Positions 26,726 through 35,125 of a stretch of DNA of 64,000 nucleotides are shown in pieces. Source of the DNA: Runella salmonicolor (lineage in GTDB: Bacteria > Bacteroidota > Bacteroidia > Cytophagales > Spirosomataceae); contig NZ_JAMZEL010000004.1 of assembly GCF_024158025.1 (NCBI RefSeq), positions 372,001 to 436,000 of the forward strand, given 5' to 3'. Numbering within the stretch: the stretch's first letter is position 1; each line of letters opens with the position of its first letter. The position numbers and the translations under genes were made by a program. The notes below the pieces were generated by a model, which was not told the origin of the DNA, did no database searches, and saw only the letters and a list, made by a program, of their open reading frames with translations.

Positions 26726-27268
26726 ATGAAAGATTTGATGCGTCTTCGGACCTCCCTCAAAGAAGAGTTGCAAATTGCCCTCAACGCCCAAGTGAAAATG
26801 GAAGCGGAGTCTTCGTCAAAATACTTGGCGATGGCGGCGTGGTGCGACCGGAATGGCTATTCAAACAGCGCGGATTTTTTCTTTACGCAAGCCGAAGAAG
26901 AGCGAGCGCACATGCTCAAAATCTTCAAATACATTGGCGATATGGGCGGGGTAGCCATTACGCCCGAAGTAACTAATATTCCGCAAGAATACCCCACGTT
27001 TCGGAGTGTATTCGAAACGGCGTTGGAGCAAGAAATTGCCGTGTCTCAATCCATCAATCGCATTGTGGGCATCAGCCGCCGCAATGATGATTATGCCACC
27101 GAGAATTTTATTCAGTGGTTTGTGAAAGAGCAAATCGAAGAAGAATACATCGCCCGCCGTCAGGTGGAATTGTTTGACGTCATCGGCGAAGAAGGCATTG
27201 GTCGCTTTACGATTGACATGGAAATCCCCAAAGTCACCTATCCGGGAGCCGCCGCCGAAGCGGAGTAG
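26726..27268 (+). CDS. Non-haem ferritin
   Basis: A 180-residue four-helix ferritin storing iron in a 24-subunit shell. Ferroxidase residues are recognisable in EAESSSKYLAMA, AEEERAHMLK, LEQEIAVSQ and KEQIEEEYIARRQ, matching the bacterial FtnA pattern of Glu and His ligands. No haem-binding Met as in bacterioferritin is evident. A 10-residue tail (YPGAAAEAE) extends the end. It has its own terminator and no obvious partner. The short frame between it and the divergent GH106 gene is not convincing as a gene. Confidence 0.94.
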   Translation: MKDLMRLRTSLKEELQIALNAQVKMEAESSSKYLAMAAWCDRNGYSNSADFFFTQAEEERAHMLKIFKYIGDMGGVAITPEVTNIPQEYPTFRSVFETALEQEIAVSQSINRIVGISRRNDDYATENFIQWFVKEQIEEEYIARRQVELFDVIGEEGIGRFTIDMEIPKVTYPGAAAEAE

Positions 27269-27307
27269 AAAGACAACATTTGTCAATCTGAAGGAATCTC
27301 AACATTC

Positions 27308-27347
27308 TAAAAGCGCGTCGCAAATTTTGTGACGCGCTTTTATTTTT
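27308..27347 (+). terminator. Terminator after ferritin
   Basis: A 12-bp stem (TAAAAGCGCGTC at 27308-27319, complement at 27331-27342) with an 11-nt loop, then a T-run ending at 27347. Confidence 0.8.
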
Positions 27348-27365
27348 GTCTTTATGTAAAAAATA

Positions 27366-27397
27366 TTTGCTTAAATGTAAAGTTTATTTTACATTTG
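27366..27397 (+). promoter_or_regulatory. Promoter with embedded palindromic operator for the membrane protein/Xre operon
   Basis: TTTG (27366-27369) and a full -7 box TACATTTG (27390-27397) are separated by 20 bp, the best two-box promoter in the window. Between and into the -7 box lies a perfect palindrome: AAATGTAAA (27373-27381), 6-nt spacer, TTTACATTT (27388-27396). A dimeric repressor bound there would block the promoter. Confidence 0.65.
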
Positions 27398-27437
27398 AAT
27401 CGAAATTAAATTTTTAATCAATTTCCTATTAACAGCT

Positions 27438-27938
27438 ATGGAAACCAAGTTACTTTTGCCCAATCGCTACAAGCGTCTCGGTTGGTTTATTTTTGTACCC
27501 TGTTTAATTCTCACTATTCTGAGTATTCTCCAACTAACTCCTGCCCTCAGCTTTTTTGATGATGGACACATTTTATCCCAATGGACTATGATACGAGTTG
27601 CGGAGAAAGGGTCTTTGAGTGCTTTTCTGGATAGTCAATCAAATGACATTGCGGGAGAAATTTTGATGACCCTCACAGCCATTGGTTTTTTCTTCGTGGC
27701 TTTTTCCCGGGAGCGTACCGACGATGAATGGATTATGAAAGTTCGGCTTGAATCGTTGCTTTGGGCTTTTTATGTACACCTTGGGGCCTTTTTTCTGTCG
27801 ATTTGGCTATCTTATAGTTTAGCTTTCTTTGTAGTTCTATCTTGGAACATGCTCACAGCCCCGTTGGTATTTCTGGCGCGGTTTCACTGGATTGTATACG
27901 TAAAACCGTATTTGGAAGAAAGGAGAGCGACGGTATGA
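27438..27938 (+). CDS. Four-helix membrane protein of unknown function, paired with an Xre regulator
   Basis: A 166-residue integral membrane protein with about four hydrophobic helices (about 15-35, 70-90, 103-125, 128-150) and charged loops. I recognise no catalytic motif. Its stop overlaps the start of the Xre regulator gene by 4 bp (ATGA), so the two are translationally coupled. Pairs of a small membrane protein with a 65-70 residue Xre regulator are common in Firmicutes and Bacteroidota, but their job is mostly unknown. The palindromic promoter upstream suggests control by the partner. Confidence 0.8.
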   Translation: METKLLLPNRYKRLGWFIFVPCLILTILSILQLTPALSFFDDGHILSQWTMIRVAEKGSLSAFLDSQSNDIAGEILMTLTAIGFFFVAFSRERTDDEWIMKVRLESLLWAFYVHLGAFFLSIWLSYSLAFFVVLSWNMLTAPLVFLARFHWIVYVKPYLEERRATV

Positions 27939-28135
27939 AAAACACCATTCACGTAGAGCGCGCCATCCGACGTATCACGCAAGCCGATTTGGCCGCCGCC
28001 GTGGGCGTATCGCGCCAAACCATTAACGCCCTCGAAGCGGCCAAGTACGTACCTTCGGTGGTGTTGGCCATGAAAATTGCCAACTATTTTGAAAAACCCG
28101 TCGAAGCCATTTTTGAATTAGGAGAGGAAGATTAA
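27935..28135 (+). CDS. Small Xre-family (YozG-like) HTH transcriptional regulator
   Basis: A 66-residue protein that is essentially one helix-turn-helix domain: ITQADLAAAVGVSRQTINALE then SVVLAMKIANYFEKPVEAIF. I chose the ATG at 27935 because it overlaps the upstream stop (ATGA) and begins just before the domain; a longer in-frame start at 27842 would read into the overlapping gene. The palindrome at 27373-27396 is a good candidate for its own operator. Confidence 0.9.
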   Translation: MKNTIHVERAIRRITQADLAAAVGVSRQTINALEAAKYVPSVVLAMKIANYFEKPVEAIFELGEED

Positions 28136-28156
28136 CGCGTATTGCCAAAGTTTCAT

Positions 28157-28189
28157 AACGGTCAGACGGTTCAAAACCGTCCGACCGTT
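28157..28189. repeat. 33-nt hairpin element, copy 2
   Basis: Arms AACGGTCAGACGGTT (28157-28171) and AACCGTCCGACCGTT (28175-28189) around loop CAA, with one mismatch at position 8. It lies 21 bp after the Xre gene, and with the T-rich run after it could act as a terminator. Same design as the elements at 24452 and 36017. Confidence 0.75.
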
Positions 28190-28336
28190 ATTTTATAATA
28201 TTCGGAAGCCGCTAAAGCGTTGAGCCGACTCAAATTTATTTTGAGATGCGTCGATAAAAAAAACCGTGCGGTCGGTATTTATTAGTTCTTCAGGATTGTA
28301 TTTTGTATTTTGCTCTTCAATCCTAAATCTCTATTA

Positions 28337-28801
28337 ATGAACACTTTTTTGCGCGCCATCCTTCTTCTGCTGATTTGTTTTTCTTGTAAAGAAGAAACGC
28401 CTGCGCCTACCAAAACCGAATTGCTTACGGGCAAGCCCTGGAAATGGGTTGGGGGAGCGGTAACGCCGGCGTTTGATGTATTCAGCAACGGTAATCTCAA
28501 CAATGGAGAGTATTGGAGCCAAGCGCCCAAATGTTGGCAGGACGATATTCGGGTGTTTACAACGGCGGGAAAATTCACGCATGAGGAAGGCGCTACAAAA
28601 TGTAATGTAGCTGACCCCCAAATTTATGCGCAAGGAACGTGGCAATTTGACGCTTCTGAAAAAGTCGTTAAGATAAACGATAGTGCGCTGGGTGAACAAA
28701 TGTGGGAAATACAGGAACTCACGGCCACATCCCTAAAAGTAGTGGAAGTTTACCAAGAAAAAGGTAAAACCTATACGTTTAACTATTCTTTTACGCGCTA
28801 A
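28337..28801 (+). CDS. Lipoprotein, lipocalin-like
   Basis: A 154-residue protein from ATG 28337. It has a lipoprotein signal (MNTFLRAILLLLICFSC; Cys in LICFSC). The mature part starts KEETPAPTKTELLTGKPWKW and then shows alternating beta-strands with Trp and aromatic residues. This matches small lipocalin-like lipoproteins of Bacteroidota (TELLTGKPWKW is a common opening). Function is unknown. The upstream in-frame start at 28310 is unlikely because it would place charged residues before the signal. Its end overlaps the convergent gene by 4 bp. Confidence 0.8.
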   Translation: MNTFLRAILLLLICFSCKEETPAPTKTELLTGKPWKWVGGAVTPAFDVFSNGNLNNGEYWSQAPKCWQDDIRVFTTAGKFTHEEGATKCNVADPQIYAQGTWQFDASEKVVKINDSALGEQMWEIQELTATSLKVVEVYQEKGKTYTFNYSFTR

Positions 28802-29622
28802 ATGGCCACATCCTGCCATTTTCCACCCAATAATATTCGTACTTGCTCGTACCCTGCTGCTTTGGCTACTTGATATGCCAACGGAAACGACGCCGTGATT
28901 TCTTCGGGACGGTGGCTGTCGGAATTGATGCAAATCGGGATGTTTAATTCCTTCATGCGGTGGATAATCCACGGAGAAGGATACAGTTCTAAACCGCGTT
29001 TGTAGTTGCCTCGCGTATTGATTTCGGTCGTGATTCCTGCTTTGGCAATGGCTTGAAGGGTTTGCTCTACTTCTGCAACGTACCAACTTTCGGATTCATC
29101 AAACAAATGACGGGCGGCATTGTGCATTTTGATTTTATCCAAATGCCCCACCACCTGTGGAGGGTCGGTCTCGACCATTTGCCGAATAATACCGTAGTAT
29201 TTTTGAATAACTGCCTGTATATCTCCGCCGTAAACCGTGTCCAAACATTCCAGAAATTCCACCGAACTGCCGTCAATTTCCCACGGTTGTCCGAATTGAT
29301 TTAGCCCAACATAATGCACCGAGCCGACGCAGTAATCGAGTGTCGGAAAATCACTTGGCCCCACCATTTCAGGAATAAAATCTACTTCCAAACCCACGTA
29401 AAGCTCAATTTGACCTTCGTATTTGGCTTGTAGGGCGCGGGTTTCGGTCAGGTATTCGTCTAAGCGCTCGGCCTTCATGCTCCATTGATTTTCAAACGAA
29501 ACGGGGCAGTGCGACGAAAAGCCAAAGGCGCGCAGCCCTTGGGCCAGCGCGCCTTGTACCTGTTGCTCTGGGGAGCCTTTGCCATCGCAATAGTGGCTGT
29601 GGCTGTGGTAGTTGGTGAGCAT
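28798..29622 (-). CDS. hisK: PHP-domain histidinol-phosphatase
   Basis: A 274-residue PHP-family metal phosphatase. Metal ligands appear at the start (His6, His8 and His10 in YHSHSHYCDGKG), in FGFSSHCP, in LYVGLEVDFIPE, in VGSVHYVG, VGHLDKIK and in the end motif CINSDSHRPEE. This set fits HisK-type histidinol-phosphatases that complete histidine synthesis. hisF lies 3 kb away but is not in the same unit. It follows gltX by only 12 bp and may be co-transcribed. A different PHP phosphoesterase activity cannot be ruled out. Confidence 0.8.
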   Translation of the reverse strand: MLTNYHSHSHYCDGKGSPEQQVQGALAQGLRAFGFSSHCPVSFENQWSMKAERLDEYLTETRALQAKYEGQIELYVGLEVDFIPEMVGPSDFPTLDYCVGSVHYVGLNQFGQPWEIDGSSVEFLECLDTVYGGDIQAVIQKYYGIIRQMVETDPPQVVGHLDKIKMHNAARHLFDESESWYVAEVEQTLQAIAKAGITTEINTRGNYKRGLELYPSPWIIHRMKELNIPICINSDSHRPEEITASFPLAYQVAKAAGYEQVRILLGGKWQDVAI

Positions 29623-29634
29623 AGTGTATTATAC

Positions 29635-31146
29635 TTACGGTAACGTACTGATTGCTTTTTCTAAACGACTGATTACTTCATCTTTCCCCAAAATCTCCAT
29701 GGTAAGCATCAAGTCGGGGCCGTGGCCTGCCCCCGTGACGGCGAGGCGAAGGGCCTGCATTACTTTTCCCATTTTGATGCCCACTCGTTCAGCGGCAGCG
29801 GCCCAAATGGCCTTGGCCGAATCGGCCAGAAAATCACCTTCGTAGATTTTTAAATCTTCCACGTAGGCCGTGATGGCTTTGATGGCGTCGGCATTCCATT
29901 TGCTGGCTACGATGGCTTCTTCGTACTCCGTTGGCGCTTCAAAAAGGAAAGTCGTTTCGCTCAAAATCTCCTGCGGAAAAGTCACCCGCTCTTTCATCAG
30001 ATGACAAACCTTTAATAACGTATCGTGACTTACCGCTGGCGCGTTGTGGCTTGCTTCCAAAATAGCGGCTAGTTCTTCGTCAGACTTTCCTTTCAAATAC
30101 TGCTGATTGAACCACTTCGCTTTCGTAATGTCAAAACGAGCCCCTGCTTTGTGGATGCGCTCCAGCGAAAATGCCTCGACGAGCTCGCCCATCGTAAATA
30201 GCTCTTGCTCGGTGCCAGGGTTCCAGCCTAAAAAAGCTAAAAAGTTGATGATGGTTTCCTGCAAATACCCATCTTCCCTGAAACCACGCGCGATGGTCTC
30301 GGTAGCGGGGTCTTGCCACTGCAACGGGAATATCGGGAAGCCACCCAAATCAGCATCACGCTTTGAGAGCTTGCCGTTGCCTTCTGGTTTGAGCAGCAAT
30401 GGTAAGTGCGCAAATTGGGGGGCGGTCCAGCCAAAATATTGGTACATCAACACGTGCAAAGGTGCCGAAGGAAGCCACTCCTCACCGCGAATCACGTGAG
30501 TAATTTCCATCAAATGGTCATCGACGATGTTGGCTAAGTGGTACGTGGGCATTCCGTCTGATTTCAGCAACACCTTGTCGTCGAGCGTAGAAGCATGAAC
30601 AACTACCCATTCCCGAACAATGTCTTTGAAACGGATGTCTTGTTTTGGATCAATTTTGATGCGAACTACGTACGGGTCGCCGTTGGCGATACGTTGTTGA
30701 ACTTCTTCGGCCGACAAAGTCAGCGAGTTGGTCATTTGCAAACGCGTGATGGCGTTGTACTGGGCTGCGTCGGCACCTGCTTCTTCGAGGCGTTTGCGCA
30801 TAGCTTCAATTTCTTCGGCTGTGTCAAACGCGTAGTAGGCTTTGCCCGCCGCAATGAGTTGTTCGGCGTAGGTGCGATACATCTCTTTGCGTTCTGACTG
30901 GCGGTATGGTGCGTGTGGACCTCCAACCCCCTGACCTTCATCTATCTCAATACCTACCCACTTCAGCGCTTCCAAAATATAGTTTTCGGCTCCCGGCACG
31001 TAGCGATTTTGGTCGGTGTCTTCGATGCGAAGGAGCATTTTTCCGCCGTTTTTACGGGCAAATAAATAGTTATACAAAGCCGTACGAACACCGCCAATGT
31101 GAAGCGGTCCCGTAGGACTGGGAGCAAAACGAACTCTTACGGACAT
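29635..31146 (-). CDS. gltX: Glutamate-tRNA ligase
   Basis: GltX charges tRNA-Glu with glutamate. The 503-residue class I synthetase has the HIGH motif (PTGPLHIGG, residues 11-19) and the KMSKS-type motif KLSKR in GNGKLSKRDADLGG. The all-helical anticodon-binding part follows and ends VTGAGHGPDLMLTMEILG. Length fits the family. The ATG at 31146 directly precedes the first strand VRVRFAPSPTG. A promoter-like -7 box lies upstream, and the PHP phosphatase is 12 bp downstream. Confidence 0.97.
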   Translation of the reverse strand: MSVRVRFAPSPTGPLHIGGVRTALYNYLFARKNGGKMLLRIEDTDQNRYVPGAENYILEALKWVGIEIDEGQGVGGPHAPYRQSERKEMYRTYAEQLIAAGKAYYAFDTAEEIEAMRKRLEEAGADAAQYNAITRLQMTNSLTLSAEEVQQRIANGDPYVVRIKIDPKQDIRFKDIVREWVVVHASTLDDKVLLKSDGMPTYHLANIVDDHLMEITHVIRGEEWLPSAPLHVLMYQYFGWTAPQFAHLPLLLKPEGNGKLSKRDADLGGFPIFPLQWQDPATETIARGFREDGYLQETIINFLAFLGWNPGTEQELFTMGELVEAFSLERIHKAGARFDITKAKWFNQQYLKGKSDEELAAILEASHNAPAVSHDTLLKVCHLMKERVTFPQEILSETTFLFEAPTEYEEAIVASKWNADAIKAITAYVEDLKIYEGDFLADSAKAIWAAAAERVGIKMGKVMQALRLAVTGAGHGPDLMLTMEILGKDEVISRLEKAISTLP

Positions 31147-31232
31147 AGTAATCGTGATTATTTAATCGTTAGCCGCGGCAAATCCTAATAGCAAGAACGG
31201 CTAACCCCTAACTTTTAATTTTTTTGAGCGGG

Positions 31233-31240
31233 CAAAGTTA
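31233..31240 (-). promoter_or_regulatory. Promoter -7 box for gltX
   Basis: Minus-strand TAACTTTG is a full match to the -7 consensus, 87 bp before the gltX ATG. The nearest TTG upstream is off the usual spacing. Confidence 0.4.
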
Positions 31241-31328
31241 CCACAAAAAGAAGTTCAATCGGGCAATTATGTACAACTTACTCAATAAGTTACTATTTTT
31301 AATCTCTAAACGCCAACCTTGTGTTCTG

Positions 31329-32015
31329 ATGAAACGGTTGTTTCGGTTCTTGGTTTTGCTACTGCTCGCTGGTTCATTCCGAACCGAGTCGCCTGATTAT
31401 TATGCTTTTCCATTGGAGCATTTTGTTCAACTCCCCGAATTGAAAAGTGCGGTGGATGCTCGCCGTCCCAATTATGCACTGTTGGACGCGGCTATTTTTC
31501 ACCTGACCAACCAAACCCGTAGCCAATTTGGTATAAAATTACTTGAATACGATTCAGGGCTTCATCAAACGGCGCAGGGCTACGCGACCGATATGATTCA
31601 GATGGGTTTTTATGGACACAATCACCCTTATAGCCCGTCGCTGACCACGCTGGCCCAGCGGGTAAAAGTGCATACGTGGGCTTTTCTCAAAATAGGAGAA
31701 AATATAGGCCAGTATCAGCTCATTGATACTGCACCAGAGTACTGTTGTCGCAAAAAACGGGACGGTACTTTTGAGTATTTTGATTGCGAGAGCAAAACGG
31801 TTTACCACTCATACACTTACGAGGATTTTGCCCAGTATGCTGTTGGTGAATGGATGAAATCACCGGGCCACCGCCGAAATCTTTTAGACTCTACTTACAC
31901 GCATCTGGGTACGGCCGTCCGAATTTCTAAAGACCCTTACGGCGCTTGCAGCGCGCCATTTGGTCGTTTTGTGCAGAATTTTGGCGTGATTAAACCAGAA
32001 GTCGCCAAACAATAA
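31329..32015 (+). CDS. CAP/SCP-domain secreted protein
   Basis: A 228-residue protein from ATG 31329, which gives a signal peptide (MKRLFRFLVLLLLAGSF). The CAP domain is seen as LTNQTRSQFGIKLLEYDSGLHQTAQGYA, then GHNHP, IGENIGQY and GEWMKSPGHRRNLLDSTY. The CAP cavity histidines appear in YGHNHP and SPGHRRN. The protein is probably periplasmic or extracellular. CAP proteins are found in all domains, and bacterial members have no single known role. An insertion with two adjacent Cys (YCCRKKR) breaks the domain between strands. Confidence 0.85.
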   Translation: MKRLFRFLVLLLLAGSFRTESPDYYAFPLEHFVQLPELKSAVDARRPNYALLDAAIFHLTNQTRSQFGIKLLEYDSGLHQTAQGYATDMIQMGFYGHNHPYSPSLTTLAQRVKVHTWAFLKIGENIGQYQLIDTAPEYCCRKKRDGTFEYFDCESKTVYHSYTYEDFAQYAVGEWMKSPGHRRNLLDSTYTHLGTAVRISKDPYGACSAPFGRFVQNFGVIKPEVAKQ

Positions 32016-32070
32016 CGCAGAAAAATCACCTTTTTTTCGGTTCTTTGTGCGCTAATAATTGCTAGTAGCC

Positions 32071-32532
32071 ATGTCATTGCTCGATACTGTTGTTCACGAA
32101 TTCCAGAAAGAAGCTTTTTTGATTTCTACCCAAAAGTCAAAATTAGACCTTGACTTGATTCATGATTATCTGTCAAAGCGTTCGTATTGGGCTGAGAACA
32201 TCCCACGTGACATTGTTGAACGGTCCATTCAAAATTCGCTGAGCTTTGGCGTGTATTACCACGAAAAACAAATAGGTTTTGCTCGCGTAATCAGTGATTT
32301 TGCCACGTATGGCTACTTAGCAGATGTGTTTATTATCGAAACTTACCGTGGCCAGGGGCTGTCAAAATGGTTGATGGAATGTATATTTAATCAAATCCCC
32401 GAATTGCAGGGGTTTCGTAAATGGTCATTGGCAACGGCCGACGCGCACGGCCTGTATGAGCAATTTGGATTTACGACGTTGGCGCGTCCCGAACGCATGA
32501 TGGAAAAAGTTAACTTTAAGAAATATAGTTAA
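32071..32532 (+). CDS. GNAT-family N-acetyltransferase
   Basis: A 153-residue GNAT protein. The acetyl-CoA-binding motif A is YLADVFIIETYRGQGLSKWL (R/Q-G-x-G as RGQGL). The preceding strand is IGFARVISD, and the C-terminal ATADAHGLYEQFGF is typical. The substrate is unknown. I use ATG 32071; an upstream TTG at 32059 adds only four residues. Its stop is immediately followed by the hisF ATG (TAAATG), so both are likely on one transcript. Confidence 0.9.
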   Translation: MSLLDTVVHEFQKEAFLISTQKSKLDLDLIHDYLSKRSYWAENIPRDIVERSIQNSLSFGVYYHEKQIGFARVISDFATYGYLADVFIIETYRGQGLSKWLMECIFNQIPELQGFRKWSLATADAHGLYEQFGFTTLARPERMMEKVNFKKYS

Positions 32533-33363
32533 ATGCTCACAAAACGTATCATACCTTGCCTCGATGTGAAAGACGGGCGTACTGTAAAAGGAGTCAATTT
32601 TGTAAATCTCCGCGACGCTGGCGATGCCGTCGAACTCGCCGCCGTATATGCCGAGCAAGGAGCTGATGAGTTGGTGTTTTTGGATATTACGGCCACCGTC
32701 GAAGGGCGCGGAACACTCCTAGAACTGGTACGTCGCGTAGCGCATACCATTAATATTCCTTTTACCGTTGGTGGGGGAATCTCATCCAAAGCGGATGTTT
32801 CGGCGCTGCTCAACGCGGGTGCTGATAAGGTTTCTATCAACTCGGCAGCGGTCCGTAATCCCGACTTAATCAATGAGTTGGCATTGGAGTTTGGTAGCCA
32901 GTGCATCGTGGTAGCGATTGATACAAAGTCGGTTCACAGTTCACAGTTCGCAGTTCTTAGTGAATCCCCAATAGACTCATTCCTCGCTCCTCACTCCTCA
33001 CTTCTCACTTCTAATTTTGTCCATACCCACGGCGGGCGCAAGCCGACCGAACTGCGCACGTTGGAATGGGCCAAGGAGGTAGAAGAGCGCGGCGCGGGGG
33101 AGATTTTGCTGACCTCAATGGATACCGATGGTACCAAAAATGGCTTTGCGTTGGAACTAACTTCTACCATATCGCGCAACGCTAACATTCCCGTGATTGC
33201 TTCGGGCGGGGCGGGCACAATGGAGCATTTTTATGAAGTATTTACCACTGGCTACGCTGACGCGGGCTTGGCGGCGAGTATTTTTCACTTCAAGGAAATT
33301 GAGATTCCAGCGTTGAAACAGTATTTGCACGAGCGGGGAATTCCGATGCGGATGTCGCGCTAA
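32533..33363 (+). CDS. hisF: Imidazole glycerol phosphate synthase subunit HisF, with in-frame repeat insertion
   Basis: HisF is the cyclase half of IGP synthase. It turns PRFAR and HisH-delivered ammonia into IGP and AICAR in histidine synthesis. The TIM barrel starts RIIPCLDVKDG with catalytic Asp11, and the second catalytic Asp130 is in VVAIDTK. Phosphate loops GGGIS and SGGAG are present. At 276 residues it is longer than the usual 250 or so. The excess is residues 134-161 or so, encoded by 84 bp of heptamer repeat at 32933-33016, in the loop between Asp130 and VHTHGGRKP. Removing it gives 248 residues. Active-site residues are intact, so it is probably functional. Confidence 0.95.
   Translation: MLTKRIIPCLDVKDGRTVKGVNFVNLRDAGDAVELAAVYAEQGADELVFLDITATVEGRGTLLELVRRVAHTINIPFTVGGGISSKADVSALLNAGADKVSINSAAVRNPDLINELALEFGSQCIVVAIDTKSVHSSQFAVLSESPIDSFLAPHSSLLTSNFVHTHGGRKPTELRTLEWAKEVEERGAGEILLTSMDTDGTKNGFALELTSTISRNANIPVIASGGAGTMEHFYEVFTTGYADAGLAASIFHFKEIEIPALKQYLHERGIPMRMSR
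32933..33016 (+). repeat. Heptanucleotide repeat element (12 units, 84 bp) inside hisF
   Basis: Twelve 7-mers in register: TTCACAG twice, TTCGCAG, TTCTTAG, three irregular units, then CCTCGCT, CCTCACT twice, TCTCACT, TCTAATT. Twelve times seven equals 84, a multiple of three, so the hisF frame is kept. Confidence 0.8.
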
Positions 33364-34085
33364 CTCTGTTTGCGTTCAATAAACTCTTTTACGCTTTTTC
33401 GGTACGTGTCGCTGATTGGAATCCACACTTTCCCGATTTGTATTTTTTCTTTTTCGATGGTGTCAATCGCGTCAAATGATACTAGAAAAGAATGATGCAC
33501 GCGGATAAAGTGATGAGGGGTGAGCTGTGCTTCCAAGGACTTCAACGTTTGGAGCGTCACCACCTTTTTTTCTTTGGTATGAATTGTGACGTAGTCTTTT
33601 AGACCTTCGATATAAAGGATTTCGTTGAGCCGGATTTTGACCAATTTGGTGCCGTCTTTGACAAAAATGGAGGCTTGTGTTTGGTCAATGGGAGCGGCGG
33701 TTTCGAGAGCGGGCGGCGGGGGCGCGGTGGAAAGCCGCTGCGTGGCTTTTTCGACAGATTTTAAAAACCGCTCCAGCGTAATGGGCTTTAGTAAATAATC
33801 CAACACATCCAGTTCGTAGCCTTCAATGGCGTACTCTGAGTAAGCCGTGGTAAGAATGACCAACGGTTTTTTTGGTAGTATTTTCAGCAGCGAAATGCCC
33901 GTGATTTCGGGCATTTGAATGTCAGAGAAAAGAATATCAACGGAGTTGTTGCGCAAAAACTCCAAAGCGGCCAATGGATTAGAAAACGACTTGGTCAGCT
34001 GTAAGTGACTTACTTTTAGGATGTATTGCTCCAATAAGTTTCGGGCCAGCGGCTCGTCTTCCACCACTACGCAGGTCAGGGTCAT
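33360..34085 (-). CDS. LytTR-family response regulator (second system)
   Basis: A 241-residue regulator with a receiver domain (Asp55 in ILFSDIQMPE; TTAYSEYA; LLKPIT) and a C-terminal LytTR DNA-binding domain (about 140-241, FIRVHHSFLVSFDAI). The two are joined by a Pro/Ala-rich linker (TAPPPPALETAAP). Its ATG overlaps the stop of the kinase gene by 4 bp, a tight pair. The 3' end overlaps hisF convergently by 4 bp. The regulated genes are not evident. Confidence 0.93.
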   Translation of the reverse strand: MTLTCVVVEDEPLARNLLEQYILKVSHLQLTKSFSNPLAALEFLRNNSVDILFSDIQMPEITGISLLKILPKKPLVILTTAYSEYAIEGYELDVLDYLLKPITLERFLKSVEKATQRLSTAPPPPALETAAPIDQTQASIFVKDGTKLVKIRLNEILYIEGLKDYVTIHTKEKKVVTLQTLKSLEAQLTPHHFIRVHHSFLVSFDAIDTIEKEKIQIGKVWIPISDTYRKSVKEFIERKQS

Positions 34086-35125
34086 ACCAAATTTAATTTA
34101 AGCCGTACGCGATATTCATCAGCGTTGTCTTCGATTTCGAGTTCAAAATTATCGGGATAACTCAATTCTAAACGTCTCTTTACATTTTTGAGGCCGATTC
34201 CAGATTGTTCTTCCTGATTTACCAAACTTTGGGGTAATTTGCTGTTGGCAACCGTATAGATGCAGGCCGTTCCTTCCAATAAAATATCGGCCGTAATCCA
34301 CGCCCCTGAAAAATTGTTGCTCACGCCATGTTTAAAGGCATTTTCGAGAAAACTAATAAAAATCAAAGGCACAATCAGTACGCCGCTGGTATTGCCAGCC
34401 ACCTCAAAATTGATGGGAATAGGCTCATTGAGGCGGAGTTTTTCGAGGCTGATGTAATTTTTCATGTACTCAATTTCCTTAATCAACGGTACTTTGGCGT
34501 GGTTGGAGTCGTAAATCATGTACCGCATCATCTGCGACAGTTTGGCAATCACTTCTGTGGTATTGGGGGAATTGGTAAAGGCCAAATAATACAGGTTATT
34601 GAGGGTATTAAACAAAAAATGCGGGTTGATTTGGGCTTTTAAGAAACGAAGCTCGGAGGTAAGTTTCTCATTTTCAATTTCTTTCTTTTTGGCTTCCAGT
34701 TCAAACCAGCCCTCGGCAAATTTGAGCATTCCTACAAAAATCACGATAAAGAGCGTACTCAATACAACATTAACCGTAAATTTATCTTCGTAGAAATAAC
34801 AGATTTTTTGGGTATTGCCATCAATCAAATACCGTTTTAGCAGAATAAACGCCCGTACCAACACCGCAAACGGGATAGAAAATTCTACAACATAACGCAC
34901 CAAACTTTTGTGTTTGAGAAATCGGGGAAGAAAGAAAAAATAATTGAGGTACACCACCAACGCCATGAAGAGGACTTCAAACGAAGTATTCTTAAACGCA
35001 TCCCAAAAACTGACTTCCTGCCCTCGAATGGGAAAGCGAATTTGGTAAAAGAAAAAAGAGAAATAAACGCACCAAAAGGAAAGGTGTAAAAGTAAAATTC
35101 GGTGTCGTTTGATGAATACTTGCAT
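34082..35125 (-). CDS. LytS-type sensor histidine kinase (second system)
   Basis: A 347-residue membrane kinase from ATG 35125; the TTG at 35143 is an alternative. Four hydrophobic helices occupy about residues 8-140. The His box is LRFLKAQINPHFLFNTLNNL, the ATP N-box is ISFLENAFKHGV, and the glycine motif is GIGLKNVKRRLE. It belongs to the same PF06580 family as the kinase at 12287. The genes are coupled to their regulator by a 4-bp overlap, whereas the first system has a 97-bp spacer. Confidence 0.92.
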   Translation of the reverse strand: MQVFIKRHRILLLHLSFWCVYFSFFFYQIRFPIRGQEVSFWDAFKNTSFEVLFMALVVYLNYFFFLPRFLKHKSLVRYVVEFSIPFAVLVRAFILLKRYLIDGNTQKICYFYEDKFTVNVVLSTLFIVIFVGMLKFAEGWFELEAKKKEIENEKLTSELRFLKAQINPHFLFNTLNNLYYLAFTNSPNTTEVIAKLSQMMRYMIYDSNHAKVPLIKEIEYMKNYISLEKLRLNEPIPINFEVAGNTSGVLIVPLIFISFLENAFKHGVSNNFSGAWITADILLEGTACIYTVANSKLPQSLVNQEEQSGIGLKNVKRRLELSYPDNFELEIEDNADEYRVRLKLNLV

